From the NCBI GenBank assembly GCA_963210315.1, contig OY723244.1:310001-374000 (forward strand): a stretch of DNA of 64,000 nt, in the 5' to 3' direction. A program made the translations under genes and the position numbers. This DNA comes from Rhynchopus euleeides. Lineage: Eukaryota > Euglenozoa > Diplonemea > Diplonemida > Diplonemidae. How positions within the stretch are numbered: position 1 is the first letter of the stretch; every line of letters begins with the position of its first letter. Below the pieces are notes generated by a model. The model had not been told where the DNA came from. It did no database searches and worked only from the letters and a program-made list of their open reading frames with translations. Positions 10,259 through 22,100 of this stretch are shown here, piece by piece.

Positions 10259-13200
10259 TCAGGCGCACTGCGGGTTCTCGACACCCACACGCCGCACCCT
10301 CAGCACATACTCGGGGAACACGCTGGTCCTGTCGAACACCACAAACTCCCGGGGGCTGTGTGGCACCTCGGCAACTATGCTGTCCGCCATGCGGTGCCCA
10401 GCCGTGCAGGGGCGGTGTCCTTCGACACAGGGAGGGCGCCTGACTGTGCCACCAGTCGTGCCAGTGCTTGTCTGCACAGAGGGTGTACCCAGCAGCACAC
10501 GGCACACGAGGAGGTCGCAGAGGCCGTCACCTGCTGCAGGCGCCATGTACTCGTCGGACTTGCTGGAGTTCTCTGCGAAGTACAGCCCTGCACCGTGCAG
10601 GCCCCACATGCACACACGCTCGTCCATGCCCTGCGAGACAACGATGTCTGCAACCTCACGCTTCGTGCCGTGGAAGAGCCGCACCTCGTTGAGCTGCTGC
10701 GAGAGCGGGTCCGGGGCCAGCCCCTCGCTGAGGCCGCACAGCGGCTGCACCGCAACGCCCTTCTGCGGCCCGTGCTGCTGCACCTGATCCCTGCGGAACT
10801 GGTACTCCTTCCAGAGCGTGGCGTGCTCCACACGCCACACACCCTCCACCGCAAGCCCCTTGTGGTCTGTGCCGCTGTTGTCCCGCCCCTTCCCAAGTTC
10901 TGCCACGGTGCAGGTCCCGTTCACCTGCGACTGCATCGCAGACCGCAGCTCACGCGTCACGTCGACAAGCACACCACACGCAGAAGGGTCGTGCCAGTGC
11001 ACAGGCGGCTCAAGCCGCCGCGACAGGTCGCTGTGGTGCACGTTGTGGAGGAAGGGGTCCAGCACAACCTCCTCAGCGGTGGGGCGCCCCGCAGCATCCT
11101 TGCAGAGCATGCGCACCAGCAGCGCCTCCGTCTCTACGGGCACCCTTCCGCCCACAGGCGGGGCCGCCTGCACACCGGGCTGCACACAGGCGGTGCGCGG
11201 GTGGTCTCCCGACACCACCAGGTCGTAAAGCACGAGCCCCAGGGAGTACACGTCAGACGCGAAGCACGCCTTCCCCTGCGCCTCCACCTCGGGCGCCATG
11301 TAGGCAGGCGTCCCCTGCACGCGCAGCGTCGCCATCCGCGTCCTGGTTGCCGTGTCAGCAGCACGCCTCCCCACGTCCTTGCTGATGTCGAAGTCCCCGA
11401 GGCGTGCCCTCCCGTCCGCTTCGAGGAACACGTTCGCAGGCTTCACGTCGCAGTGCACAACCCCGCTGCGGTGCACGAAGGCAAGCCCCTGCGCGACATC
11501 CCGCACAACCCTGCACACGGCTGCCATGCCCTGCTGCCGGATGCGCTGCATGTGCTGCGCCAGGTCGCCCCCAGAGTAGTACGGCATCTCCATGGCCCAC
11601 CCGACAGGGTCCGTCGTCTGGAACACGCGCGTCACCTCCGCCACGCACGGGTGGCGCAGGCGCTGCAGCACACGTGCCTCTTGCAGCAGCCGCTCGCTTT
11701 GTTCCGGCTTGAACTGCTTCAGCACGCACAACGTCCCGTCCCCGCGCGTGGCCTTGTGCACGACGTGGTTGCAGGCTGCAGCGGACAGCTCCACACGGTC
11801 CGTGTAGCTGTCACGTGCACGCTTGCACAGCAACCCCCCCCACTCCCGCACCTCCTGCCCCACATCCAGCTCAGGGTAGTAGTGCAACGCGGCTTCAGCG
11901 ACACGCCGCTCCTGCTGCTCCAGAAGCTTCTGCTGCTCGCACACCTGCCTGCGTGCGGCGGTGACGCGCCCCGCCAGCTCCTCCATCTCCGCCTCGTCAG
12001 CACCGTCGAACGTCTTCGCCATCTCATGCTCGTGCGAGGCGACGGCCAGCTCCTTCTGGTCACGTCGAAGCGCCACACGCAGAGCATCCATGTCCGGCAC
12101 GAGGGCTGCCTTGTCGGGGCGCTTCTCCGCCTCCTGCAGGATGGACTCGCACAGGGCACGCTTGCCCCTGACGGAGGCGAGTGTGGCCAGCAGGGCGCTG
12201 CCCGCCACAAGAGCACGGTCCCTGCAGACCTGCAGCCTGCCCTCTGCGGCAACCACCTCGTCGGCAGCGGCACGCATCGCGTCCGACGCCTCGCCCAGCT
12301 CTGCGACGGTGCCGGCTGTGCGCACCGCGGTGCCCATACGCTCTGTGCAGGCACCGTACGCCTCGACCGCCTCGCAGGCCGTACGGTGCGCAGTGCTGGC
12401 AGCCTCCAGCACACAGTCCACCTGTTGCACGTCGTCGGTGTCGACGGTGTCGCCACAGTCTGCTGCCACGCACTGTGGCACGTGTTGCGGCACCTCCCCC
12501 TCGCCGTCTGTGCCTGCCTTGATGAAGTCCATCAGTCTGCCCGCACACTCGGCCTGCAGCTGGAACGCCGTGTCCCTCTCCGCCACACCGCCAGGCGTGC
12601 AGGGGTCCTGCCGCAGCGCAGACATTGCACTCCTCAGCCTGCACTGCGACGTGCACAGCTCCGACAGCAGCACCTTCCCCTGATCCGCCTGCTGGCGCAG
12701 CTGCACAGAGGCGTTGCACGAGACATGGTCCCTGATGCGGATGATGGCCTCGTGCACGGCAACACATGCGTCAGTCGTGTTGGTGCTGCTGTCAGTGGCG
12801 GGACTCCTTGCACACTTCTTCGACAATAGCTCACAAACTCCCTTGAGTGTGGCTTTGTCTAAGGCTGCAAGAGTGTTGGGATGCTGAGAGATAATGAGAT
12901 CTACCATCTTCACAGCATGCTCGCTTGTGTTCTTGGCAGCGAGATGCAGAGGTGTTTCACCTGTGAAAGAGTGAGGGAGTGTGGGACAGCACACACGGCA
13001 CCGGGTGGCGGACTCACGACACCTGCCTCACGAGTTCACCCCACCGCCACACACAACCACTGGGACAGGCTGAGGCTGCGGGAAGGTGGGAAACAGTGCA
13101 AGTTTGCACACATGCATCAAGGCAGGCAGCGCAACCAAATGGATGGTAAAGTACTCACAACCACAGCAAGGGGTAAGCTGCATACCGTCGTTGTCCTCCA

Positions 13201-16200
13201 CATGCACATCTGCACCCCGAGCGAGCAGGACTTCTACCATCTTCACAGCATGCTCGCTGTAGTTGTCGGCAGCGTAATGCAGAGGTGTCCAACCTGTAAA
13301 AAAGCGAGGGAGTGTGGGACAGCACACACGGCACAGGGTGGCGGACTCACAACACCTGCCTCACGAGTTCACCCCACCGCCACACACAACCACTGGGACA
13401 GGCTGAGGCTGCGGGAAGGTGGGAAACAGTGCAAGTGTGCACACATGCAGCAAGGCAGGCAGCGCAACCAAATGGATGGCAAAGTACTCACAACCACAGC
13501 AAGGGGTACGCTGCATACCGTAGTTGCTCTTCACATGCACATCTGCACCCTGAGCGAGCAGGACTTCTACCATCTTCACAGCATGCTCGCTGTAGTTGTC
13601 GGCAGCGTAATGCAGAGGTGTCCAACCTGTAAAAAAGTGAGGGAGTGTGGGACAGCACACACGGCACAGGGTGGCGGACTCACGACACCTGCCTCACGAG
13701 TTCACCCCACCGCCACACGCAACCACTGGGACAGGCTGAGGCTGCGGGAAGGTGGGAAACAGTGCAAGTGTGCACACATGCATCAAGGGAGGCAGCGCAA
13801 CCAAATGGATGGTAAAGTACTCACAACCACAGCAAAGGGTAAGCTGCATACCCCTCATGTCCTTCACATGCACATCTGCACCCTGAGCGAGCAGGAATTC
13901 GACCACCTTCACATCATGCTCGCTTCCGCTGGAGGCAGCGTAATGCAGAGGTGTCCAACCTGTAAAAAAGTGAGGGAGTGTGGGACAGCACACACGGCAC
14001 AGGGTGGCGGACTCACGACACCTGCCTCACGAGTTCACCCCACCGCCACACACAACCACTGGGACAGGCTGAGGCTGCGGGAAGGTGGGAAACAGTGCAA
14101 GCGTGCACACATGCATCAAGGCAGGCAGCGCAACCAAATGGATGGTAAAGTACTCACAGCCAGAGGAAGAGGTCAGCTGCATACCCTCGTTCTTCTTCAC
14201 ATGCACATCTGCACCCTACTGTCATGTTATTGGTTTATTTCTGTGTACAGATACACACTGCTGATTCGCTTGTCGGGTGGGGGGGGGGGAAAAAAAGGGG
14301 GAAAGAACCATATCAAAAGACATAGCAAAAACGGGGGTTGGGGGAGGGGGGGGGGGAAATGGTTGAGAAAAAACATACATCAGGGGTGGGGGCGTTCTGT
14401 TATGGTTTTTGTTTCATTCGTGTGTTCGTTCTGAAGACAAGATAATGGAAACAAAAGGGAAAACAGGCATGCCCCTCACCACTCAGCCTCACATGCACAT
14501 CTGCACCCTGAGCGAGCAGGAATTCTACCTTCTTCACAGCATGCTCGCTTGTGTTCTCGGCAGCGTAATGCTGAGGTGTCCCACCTGTGAAAGAGTGAGG
14601 GAGTGTGGGACAGCACACACGGCACAGGGTGGCGGACTCACGACACCTGCCTCACGAGTTCACCCCACCGCCACACACAACCACTGGGACAGGCTGAGGC
14701 TGCGGGAAGGTGGGAAACAGTGCAAGCGTGCACACATGCATCAAGGCAGGCAGCGCAACCAAATGGATGGTGAAGTACTCACAACCACAGCAACGGGTAA
14801 GCTGCATACCGAGGTAGCCGTCCTTCACATGCACATCTGCACCCTGAGCGAGCAGGACTTCTACCATCTTCACAGCATGCTCGCTTCCGCTGCAGGCAGC
14901 GAAATGCAGAGGTGTTTCACCTGTGAAAGAGTGAGGGAGTGTGGGACAGCACACACGGCACCGGGTGGCGGACTCACGACACCTGCCTCACGAGTTCACC
15001 CCACCGCCACACACAACCACTGGGACAGGCTGAGGCTGCGGGAAGGTGGGAAACAGTGCAAGTGTGCACACATGCATCAAGGCAGGCAGCGCAACCAAAT
15101 GGATGGCAAAGTACTCACAACTACAGCAAGGGGTATGCCGCATACCCATCCAGTTCTTCACATGCACATCTGCACCCTGAGCGAGCAGGAATTCTACCAT
15201 CTTCACAGCATGCTCGCTTTCGCTGGAGGCAGCGAGATGCAGAGGTGTCCTTCCTGTGAAAGAGTGAGGGAGTGTGGGACAGCACACACGGCACAGGGTG
15301 GCGGACTCACGACACCTGCCTCACGAGTTCACCCCACCGCCACACGCAACCACTGGGACAGGCTGAGGCTGCGGGAAGGTGGGAAACAGTGCAAGTGTGC
15401 ACACATGCATCAAGGCAGGCAGCGCAACCAAATGGATGGTAAAGTACTCACAACCACAGCAAGGGGTAAGCTGCATACCCCTCATGTCCTTCACATGCAC
15501 ATCTGCACCCTGAGCGAGCAGGAATTCGACCACCTTCACATCATGCTCGCTTCCGCTGGAGGCAGCGTAATGCAGAGGTGTCCAACCTGTAAAAAAGTGA
15601 GGGAGTGTGGGACAGCACACACGGCACAGGGTGGCGGACTCACGACACCTGCCTCACGAGTTCACCCCACCGCCACACACAACCACTGGGACAGGCTGAG
15701 GCTGCGGGAAGGTGGGAAACAGTGCAAGCGTGCACACATGCATCAAGGCAGGCAGCGCAACCAAATGGATGGTGAAGTACTCACAACCACAGCAAGGGGT
15801 AAGCTGCATACCCCTGTCGTCCTTCACATGCACATCTGCACCCTGAGCGAGCAGGAATTCTACCATCTTCACAGCATGCTCGCTTCTGCTGCAGGCAGCG
15901 AAATGCAGAGGTGTTTCACCTGTGAAAGAGTGAGGGAGTGTGGGACAGCACACACGGCACAGGGTGGCGGACTCACGACACCTGCCTCACGAGTTCACCC
16001 CACCGCCACACACAACCACTGGGACAGGCTGAGGCTGCGGGAAGGTGGGAAACAGTGCAAGTGTGCACACATGCATCAAGGCAGGCAGCGCAACCAAATG
16101 AATGGTAAAGTACTCACAACCACAGCAAGGGGTAACCTGCATACCGTTCTTGTTGTTCACATGCACATCTGCACCCTGAGCGAGCAGGAATTCTACCATC

Positions 16201-16510
16201 TTCACAGCATGCTCGCTTTCGCTGGAGGCAGCGTGATGCAGAGGTGTTTCAGGGGCAGGGTTGTAGAAGTGTGTGTTCTGTACTGTGTGGAGGGAATGGG
16301 CAAGAGCGCAAGGTCACTGATTCGCGTGACGAAGAATCTCTCAATGCAGACACTTCGATCGAGATTTGTCCCGCACTGTACAGCCACGACGCTTCGAACC
16401 CTTCTGAAGATCATACCATCTTGATGCTTGGCATTCACGTCCGCACCGGATGCCAAGAGCTGCTGAAATGTCTGCAGGTCACCCTTCTGAATGGCTTTCG
16501 ACAGCGACAT
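10259..16510 (-). CDS. Ankyrin-repeat / protein kinase / PARP multidomain protein
   Basis: Minus-strand gene of about 11 exons. Exon 1 is 16510-16417 (MSLSKAIQKG, half an ankyrin repeat). Later exons lie at about 16282-16145, 15919-15812, 15586-15479, 15253-15146, 14920-14810, 14584-14185 (broken), 13959-13852, 13626-13519 and 13293-13186, and the last exon is 12960-10259. Middle exons are about 108 nt, one ankyrin repeat each (TPLHYAA, LLAQGADVHV), all phase 1. In the last exon (about 900 aa) come a final repeat, a Cys-containing helical stretch (to about residue 370), a kinase (VLKQF at about 425, VHCDVKPAN at about 513, DFD in place of DFG at about 534, no clear glycine loop) and a PARP fold (LFHGT at about 775, GAGLYFAENSSKSDEY at about 805, REFVVFD). 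The H-Y-E triad of active PARPs appears present. Likely an ADP-ribosylating signalling protein, tankyrase-like in its ankyrin-PARP layout. The exact cellular role is unknown. The first acceptor is less certain than the rest. Confidence 0.85.
13186..16282 (-). repeat. 333-bp ankyrin exon/intron tandem array
   Basis: Each unit has one ankyrin exon of about 108 nt and one intron of about 225 nt. Introns start GTATGC and end TTTCACAG or TTTTACAG. Intron sequence is nearly identical between units, while exons vary mostly at the loop codons (for example VKDMRG, VKNWMG, VKDDRG). The array grew by recent tandem duplication or is kept alike by gene conversion. One unit carries an insertion at 14218-14488. 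Confidence 0.9.
14218..14488 (-). mobile_element. Penelope-like element copy inside an ankyrin exon
   Basis: Same 3' end (actgtcatgttattgg) as 1076. Truncated after about 271 bp at caccactcag. Flanked by a 21-bp duplication of ankyrin codons (14197-14217 and 14489-14509). The exon would again be 108 nt without the insert and one duplication copy. It lies in the same orientation as the gene. Confidence 0.88.
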
Positions 16511-16762
16511 GATTGCGTCTGCTGGTCAGCTGCACACCTCAACGCTTGTGTCGTGCCTGTTCCCTGAGTGCCCCTGCCCAGAACCCACTTGTGTCAAACC
16601 CACACTCAGAAGACCCGACCACTGTGGTGTGACTGTGCTGGCATGCATCCGCTGCCTATCAGTGGCGACGACAAGCTGGCCTCGTGAGACAAACACAAAT
16701 GGCAGGCACAACTACAGCCTGGCCTGACAGGCAGGGCGCACCCTGTATCAAAGTTTCTTCAG
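16511..16762. other. 5' flank of the ankyrin-kinase-PARP gene
   Basis: About 250 bp between the ATG at 16510 and the segmental duplication. It presumably holds the promoter and 5' UTR. I see no defined motif. No other gene. Confidence 0.45.
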
Positions 16763-17798
16763 TTTCCTGCACCACAATGTGGGTGCCGCGCGTGGCCTAA
16801 CGACCCACCACATGCAGGCAGACACAAATCAAGTGACGAATGAGGCAGACGGAACATCGCGTGTGCACCCAGCTGGCGATGATGCAAGGGTGTGGGGTCT
16901 CGATGGCACACGGGGCAGAGCCTTGCTAGGGCGCATGAGGGAGCAGCCAACCCGGTTGGCAGCGCAGGGCGCAGGGCACAGCAGCAGGGCTGTGCGGTGA
17001 GGCGGAGCAGTGGCGGGCACGGCAGGCGTGGGTTTCCGTGAGTGTGACGGGGAGACCCCTGCACAGCGCCGCACGAAGACAAGGCAAGACAAGACAAGAC
17101 AGGAGAGTGGCGTCAGGGGCTGGCAGCACGCCGCACAGGCACAGGCAGTGCTGCAGCTCCACGGGATGCCGGCGTACACACGAAAGCTAGAGGGCAGTGG
17201 GAAGGCCGATGAGCGAACATACGACGGATACACCGCATGTGGGCACACCACGCGTGCCGCAGCAAAGCACCACAGGATCAGGCAAGAGCAGGGGGGTCTG
17301 TTGCACGCTGCAGGGCGCTGGCTCATGCGAGTGCAGGGGTGGGGTGTGGCAGCCACAAAGAGGCGACACCAACACTTCCAGACACAGAGGCTGCCAGACA
17401 CATCAGCATGAGGAGGAGGAGCAGGAGGAAGCCTGCCTTGGAGGTGGAGGCAGGTGGTGGGCAGGGCGGGCGGTGCATTCTCCACCCGCCTCGGGCCGAT
17501 GCATGCACACCGCGGGGGGCTGTGGCGCTCGGTGTGCCCTTCAAGTCCCACACACGCAGTTTACCTGTGGAGTCTCCGGACACTAGATGCACACCTGTTC
17601 GCAGTTATGTCTTGGTATCAAGGTTTAAGAATGTGTAAATTCCTGCAGAACTTACAAGTTTTGCATGTCACAACATTGGGGGGTTTGTTTGTTTTTGTTG
17701 CCTTTGTGTCAATACACTACAACACCAAAAACCAAGGGTGGGGGCGTTCTGTCTCTAGTCCTGTTTCATTCGTGTGTTCATTCTGAATACAAGATGAT
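16763..17798. repeat. Segmental duplication, copy B left part
   Basis: Matches 5863-6861 at high identity. It is interrupted after the GAT at 17796-17798 by the 23-kb composite and resumes at 40862. Includes the second-subfamily retroelement 3' end (17602 onward), which here is longer than in copy A and keeps the gtttttgttgcctttgtg block. Confidence 0.85.
17518..17603 (-). pseudogene. WD40 fragment (duplicate of copy 3)
   Basis: Encodes HLVSGDSTGKLRVWDLKGTPSAT only, identical to 6645-6726, and was carried along in the segmental duplication. No flanking WD40 coding sequence remains. Confidence 0.75.
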
Positions 17799-18406
17799 GG
17801 GGGTATGGAAATTTAGTCATTCTTAGTCACTTTTAGGCGATTTACGCGCGGTTTTTCGGCTGGGGAAAAGAGAGTAAGATTTTCGAAAAAAATCGATTTT
17901 TTCGCAAAAAATCGCATTGTGTCGTAGTCGCGCGTAGTCACCCGTAGTCGCCAGGTCGAGGTTCCCAGATTCCATACCCCCCCGGGGTACTGAATTACCG
18001 ATTTTTCGACATGTCGAAAAAAAAAAAATTTGGCCGAAAAAAAAATTTTTTTTTTCGGCCGACTAAACCGAAAATCGGGCCCTCTGGGGTGCCACACCGA
18101 TATTTTTCGGATATTTTTCGGATATTTTTCGGATTTTTTTTCGATTTTTTTTGGTTGGGGTGGCCACCAGTCCAGGCTGCTGCCCCAGGGTGGCCGGATT
18201 TTCGACATGTCGAAAAAAAATTTTTTGGCCGAAAAAAAATTTTTTTTTTTCGGCCGACTAAACCGAAAATCGGGCCCTCTGGGGTGCCACACCGATATTT
18301 TTCGGATTTTTTTCGGATTTTTTTTCGATTTTTTTTGGTTGGGGTGGCCACCAGTCCAGGCTGCTGCCCCAGGGTGGCCGGATTTTCGACATGTCGAAAA
18401 AAAAAA
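17799..18406 (+). repeat. Left arm of a large inverted repeat
   Basis: About 207 bp of terminal sequence (17799-18006) is followed by two to three copies of a roughly 190-bp AT-rich repeat. Each copy holds the palindrome CGACATGTCG with poly-A/T runs and a conserved block (gccaccagtccaggctgctgc). The whole arm is found inverted at 24348-25953. It could form a very large hairpin. Non-coding; open frames here are artefacts of the A/T runs. Confidence 0.85.
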
Positions 18407-18838
18407 TTTATCTCCCTAAAATAATGTTCTCTCATCAAAATAGCCTGCGGCCCTGCAAGATAAGAAGATTATTTAATCCTCCACCAGCACAACGTTGAAA
18501 ACGTGCAGTAGATTTTTTTTTTTCGCGTATCCGTCAGGTGGACCACCGGGTGGGGAGAGATCCGGTGTGAGGCACTTGGGTCCGTCCAGGTGGGCAGGGG
18601 GAACCTGGGGGCGGGGGGCCTCAAAACCCGTCTACCAGTGCCGCTTCTAATCTCGTCGGTCTTGTCCCAACCACCACCAGCCAGCCCAGAACGCCCTGAC
18701 GCTGCGACCTCGTCGATTTTTCCGTTTCGCCCATCCGCCCAACTCCGCCAACCCAACCAGCCCTACCCTTTCTCCCAGTCAGGGCGGTACTCACACGAGC
18801 GGCAAAGCGCTGGGGGAGGGGGGGGGGGGGGGCATCAA

Positions 18839-18985
18839 TAGGGGAGGGGAGGGGAGGGGAGGGGAGGGGAGGGGAGGGGAGGGGAGGGGAGGGGAGGGGA
18901 GGGGAGGGGAGGGGAGGGGAGGGGAGGGGAGGGGAGGGGAGGGGAGGGGAGGGGAGGGGAGGGGAGGAAGGGAGGGGAGGAAGGG
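18839..18985 (+). repeat. (GGGGA)n tract
   Basis: About 25 consecutive gggga units and degenerate ends. On the minus strand this is a CCCCT tail about 170 bp beyond the stop of the RT ORF, so it could be the simple-repeat 3' tail of that retroelement. It has strong G-quadruplex potential. Similar shorter tracts lie at 9364 and 10149. Confidence 0.8.
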
Positions 18986-19160
18986 GGGGGGGGGGTTATG
19001 TTGTTTCTAACCCAGACCTGCTGTGCAGAGCCCGGGGGAGGGGGTGGCCAGCCCCTGTCTAACCATTCACAACGGCCACCTGCACACATCTATGAAAGGG
19101 GGGGGGGGGGGGAAGGTCCCGGGGGGGGGGGGGGTGGTGGGGGTGGGGACGCTGCTCCGC

Positions 19161-22100
19161 CTACTCGCCCCGCTCCACCTCCGTCTGCAGCTTGCGCATG
19201 TAGACGCGCAGGCTGACCCCCGGCTCCCTCGTCTGGTTCCCGGGCTCGGCCTGCGCGCCCCCTTGCAGGATGCGCGCCTGCAGCCACTCCGCCGCTACGT
19301 CACCTGCCACCCTGGGCGAGAGGGGGCAAAGGCCATAGCTGGGGTGGAAGCAGTGCCTCCACGCCTCGACGGTGCGGGGGATGGCTCCTCCCATCGAGAC
19401 GCAGGGGGCCATGCCGCGGGCCCGCGCTACCACCCCCTCGGCCCAGACACGGGACGCCGCAAGCTCCTGCAGAGCGGGGATGTTCGCCGCGGGCGTCTCG
19501 TCGTCCCCGTAGGCGTCGATGGCCTGGAGGTCGTCCTCGGGCTCCCACACGTTCGCCGGGTCGTCGTCGAACTCCATGGGGCCCGCCGCGTCACCCTGAC
19601 GCAGCTCCTCCAGGCGTCTCGAGGACGCGGCCGTCCGGCTGCGGCGCTGCCCGTCCCGGCGGGCCTGCGCGGCGTTGCGCATCATCGTCGCAGCAACCCC
19701 CTGGATCCCGCCAGCCCCACCGGGGGCTGTTCCGCCAGAGGTGCCAGAGGGGGCTGTGTTGAAGGTGTGGGAGCCTCCGCCCTGGCGGCGCCGCGCGGCC
19801 TGAGCGGGGCCAGACGGCTGGGCGCCTGCCGCCGTGACCGGAGCCGCAGAGGGCACACCAGAGGGGGCTGTGTTTGAGGTTTGGGAGCCTCCGCCCTGGT
19901 GGTTCTCTGTGGCCCCCGACCCCGACGGCGGGCACTCTGCATGTTGGGCCTGCCCCTGCATGGGGGCTGGGGCAGCCCGGGAGGCACTCTCCGCCGGGGG
20001 CACGCTGTGGCCGTGGGTCGCGGAGGGCGCACCAGAGGGGGCTGTGTTTGAGGTTTGGGAGCCTCCGCCCTGGTGCATCTCCACGTCCTGGCCGGGAGCG
20101 ACCGGCTCCTCCGCCACTTCCTCCTTCACCCGCGTTGGATGGTGCGCAGCCCCCGACGAGTCGTGCGGGGCACTCGGCTGCCTGGGCCCCATCGGCGTGT
20201 CGTGCATGCGGCTCGGGATGGGCTTCCGCCGGCGGGGGCGCGCCCGGGCGGACTCCAGGACCTCCCGCAGATCCGGGGTGACCGCGGGTTGCTCCGCAGG
20301 GTCTGGAGCGTCGACATCCACCGCCACCCGGTCAATGTAGCCTGGGCACCGCTCACCCCGCACTGCGCACGACGCGCACACTTTGCGCCAGCATCTGCCA
20401 CACGCGTGATGCCTCGCGGAGCGGTCGAACGGGCGGCGGCACTTCTCGCACTCCTCCACCTGGCCCGCCGAGCCCCCCTGACGCACCATCTGCATGGGAC
20501 TATCACCATCGCACCCCGTGACATCCGCTGCCATCGGCTTCGGGGGAAGACCCGCCAGGTGCTGACGCATGGGCTCCGGCATAACTAGGGGCACGTAGTG
20601 CCCATGTTGCCCCCCCGTCCTCCGCAGACAGTGGGCGTCCGCCACTGCACCCGCACCTACTGGGGACAGAAGCATCGGCTGGTGGTTGTCGATGAGCACG
20701 AGGACGACGCATCTGGTCACGCGCGCAGCCGCCGCCAGGGCGATGAAGTCCGCCCAGGTGCGCACGTCGTCGCTCCCTGCGCGCATCATCTGCTCGGCCC
20801 ACTGGTTCGGACCCTCCTCCACCCGCATCCGGAGGTCCGGGTCGCGCATCGCCCTGCGGACTGCCTCTTGGCGCAGCCACCCGCTGGATTGCTTCACCGA
20901 TCGGGCACCCAGCGTGGCCAACGCATCAAAAGCACAGTCCCCCACCCGGAACGACCACCCGTCCGGCTCGACCAGGCCCAGCCGCGCCTGCTGCTGCAGG
21001 GACGACAAGCTCAGCCTCCCGTCCGTCTGGCCGCGCCACTCCAGCAATTGGGCCAGGGGGTCAGCCGCCACCCCACCCGCCGGCTGCGGGAGGTCCCCCT
21101 CCGCGGGGGGAGGCGGCGGGCGTGGGCGGCGGGGAGGGGCAGGTTCGGGTTCAGGGGTCGGCTCCTCGGGGCCCGCCGCGTCATCCGGGTGACACATGAA
21201 ATCCTCCGCGTCCATGTGCCCGTCGAAGTGTGGCGCGGGGGCCAGGTCCGTGTCAGGCGCGAAGAAGTAGTCCGGCTCCACGCCCACCAGCGGATCCGGC
21301 AAGACCCGCTCCCGAGTCTGACCAGAGCGCAGGTCCGTGCACAGCGCCCCCCTGCGGAGCGACGACCGCCCCACCGCCCGCATCAACGGCACCACTATCC
21401 GCGCCGCCCAGGAACGAGTGAGCTCGGCCCTGTCCCCCAGCTTGTGGTCCACCGCGAAGCTGACCAAGTGCCTGAAGAGCCGCACGGCCTCCGGACCCAT
21501 CCCGCCCGACTGCTCCAGGGCGAACGCGGAGAAGGCGATCTCAACCTCCTGACACCGCGCCCCGTGCTTGCGATGCTTGGATGCTTCAGCCCGCGACGCG
21601 GTGTACCCCCGCGCTCTCGCCGCACCCTGCCTCGCAGACTCCGCGCACGTCGACCACACGGTCACGTCGATCGCCCGGCCCCGCGACTCACCTATGCCGC
21701 ACGGGAGGAACACGTCAGCCGGCTTGCCCCCGCCCAAGAGGAGGTGGTTGGGCTCCAGCTGGGGGCCGAGTCCCGCGTCCCGCGCCAGCCCCAGCACCCC
21801 GAGCTTCACCGCGTCGTGGCGCTTGATGCGGTCCGCCGATGCCTGGCAGCTGAACACATGGGCGCCCAAGACGTCCATGGCGTCCCCGCACTCGTGGCAC
21901 CGCGACCCAGGGGCGAAGACGACGAGGCCCAGGCGCAGGCGAGCCGCCACTTGGTACTCCTCCCTCCCCATCGCAAACTGTTGTTCTGGCGTCACCGTCA
22001 CCCACGCCCCTGCGCCTGGGAGGGACGCGGACAACTGACGCCCTTTACTCAGCACGTCAGCCTCCGCCAGTAGGGTCTCGTGCTGCCGGCTGATGATCGC

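Noticed and set aside
10079..12829. 916-codon plus-strand open frame
   Set aside because: Antisense shadow of the kinase-PARP exon. Its protein has no domain and is His/Arg/Leu rich, as expected from reverse reading of GC-rich coding sequence.
13186..16282. Regular direct repeats that could suggest a CRISPR array
   Set aside because: The unit is 333 bp with coding exons and GT-AG introns. No short repeats with unique spacers.
12881..16424. Plus-strand repeat proteins of 517 and 671 codons (HMHICTLSEQEF repeats)
   Set aside because: They read straight through the ankyrin exon/intron array in antisense. Repetition comes from the 333-bp unit, and splice sites and ankyrin consensus support the minus strand.
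20598..22073. 491-codon plus-strand open frame
   Set aside because: Shadow of the RT-OTU ORF on the opposite strand, which has clear motifs.
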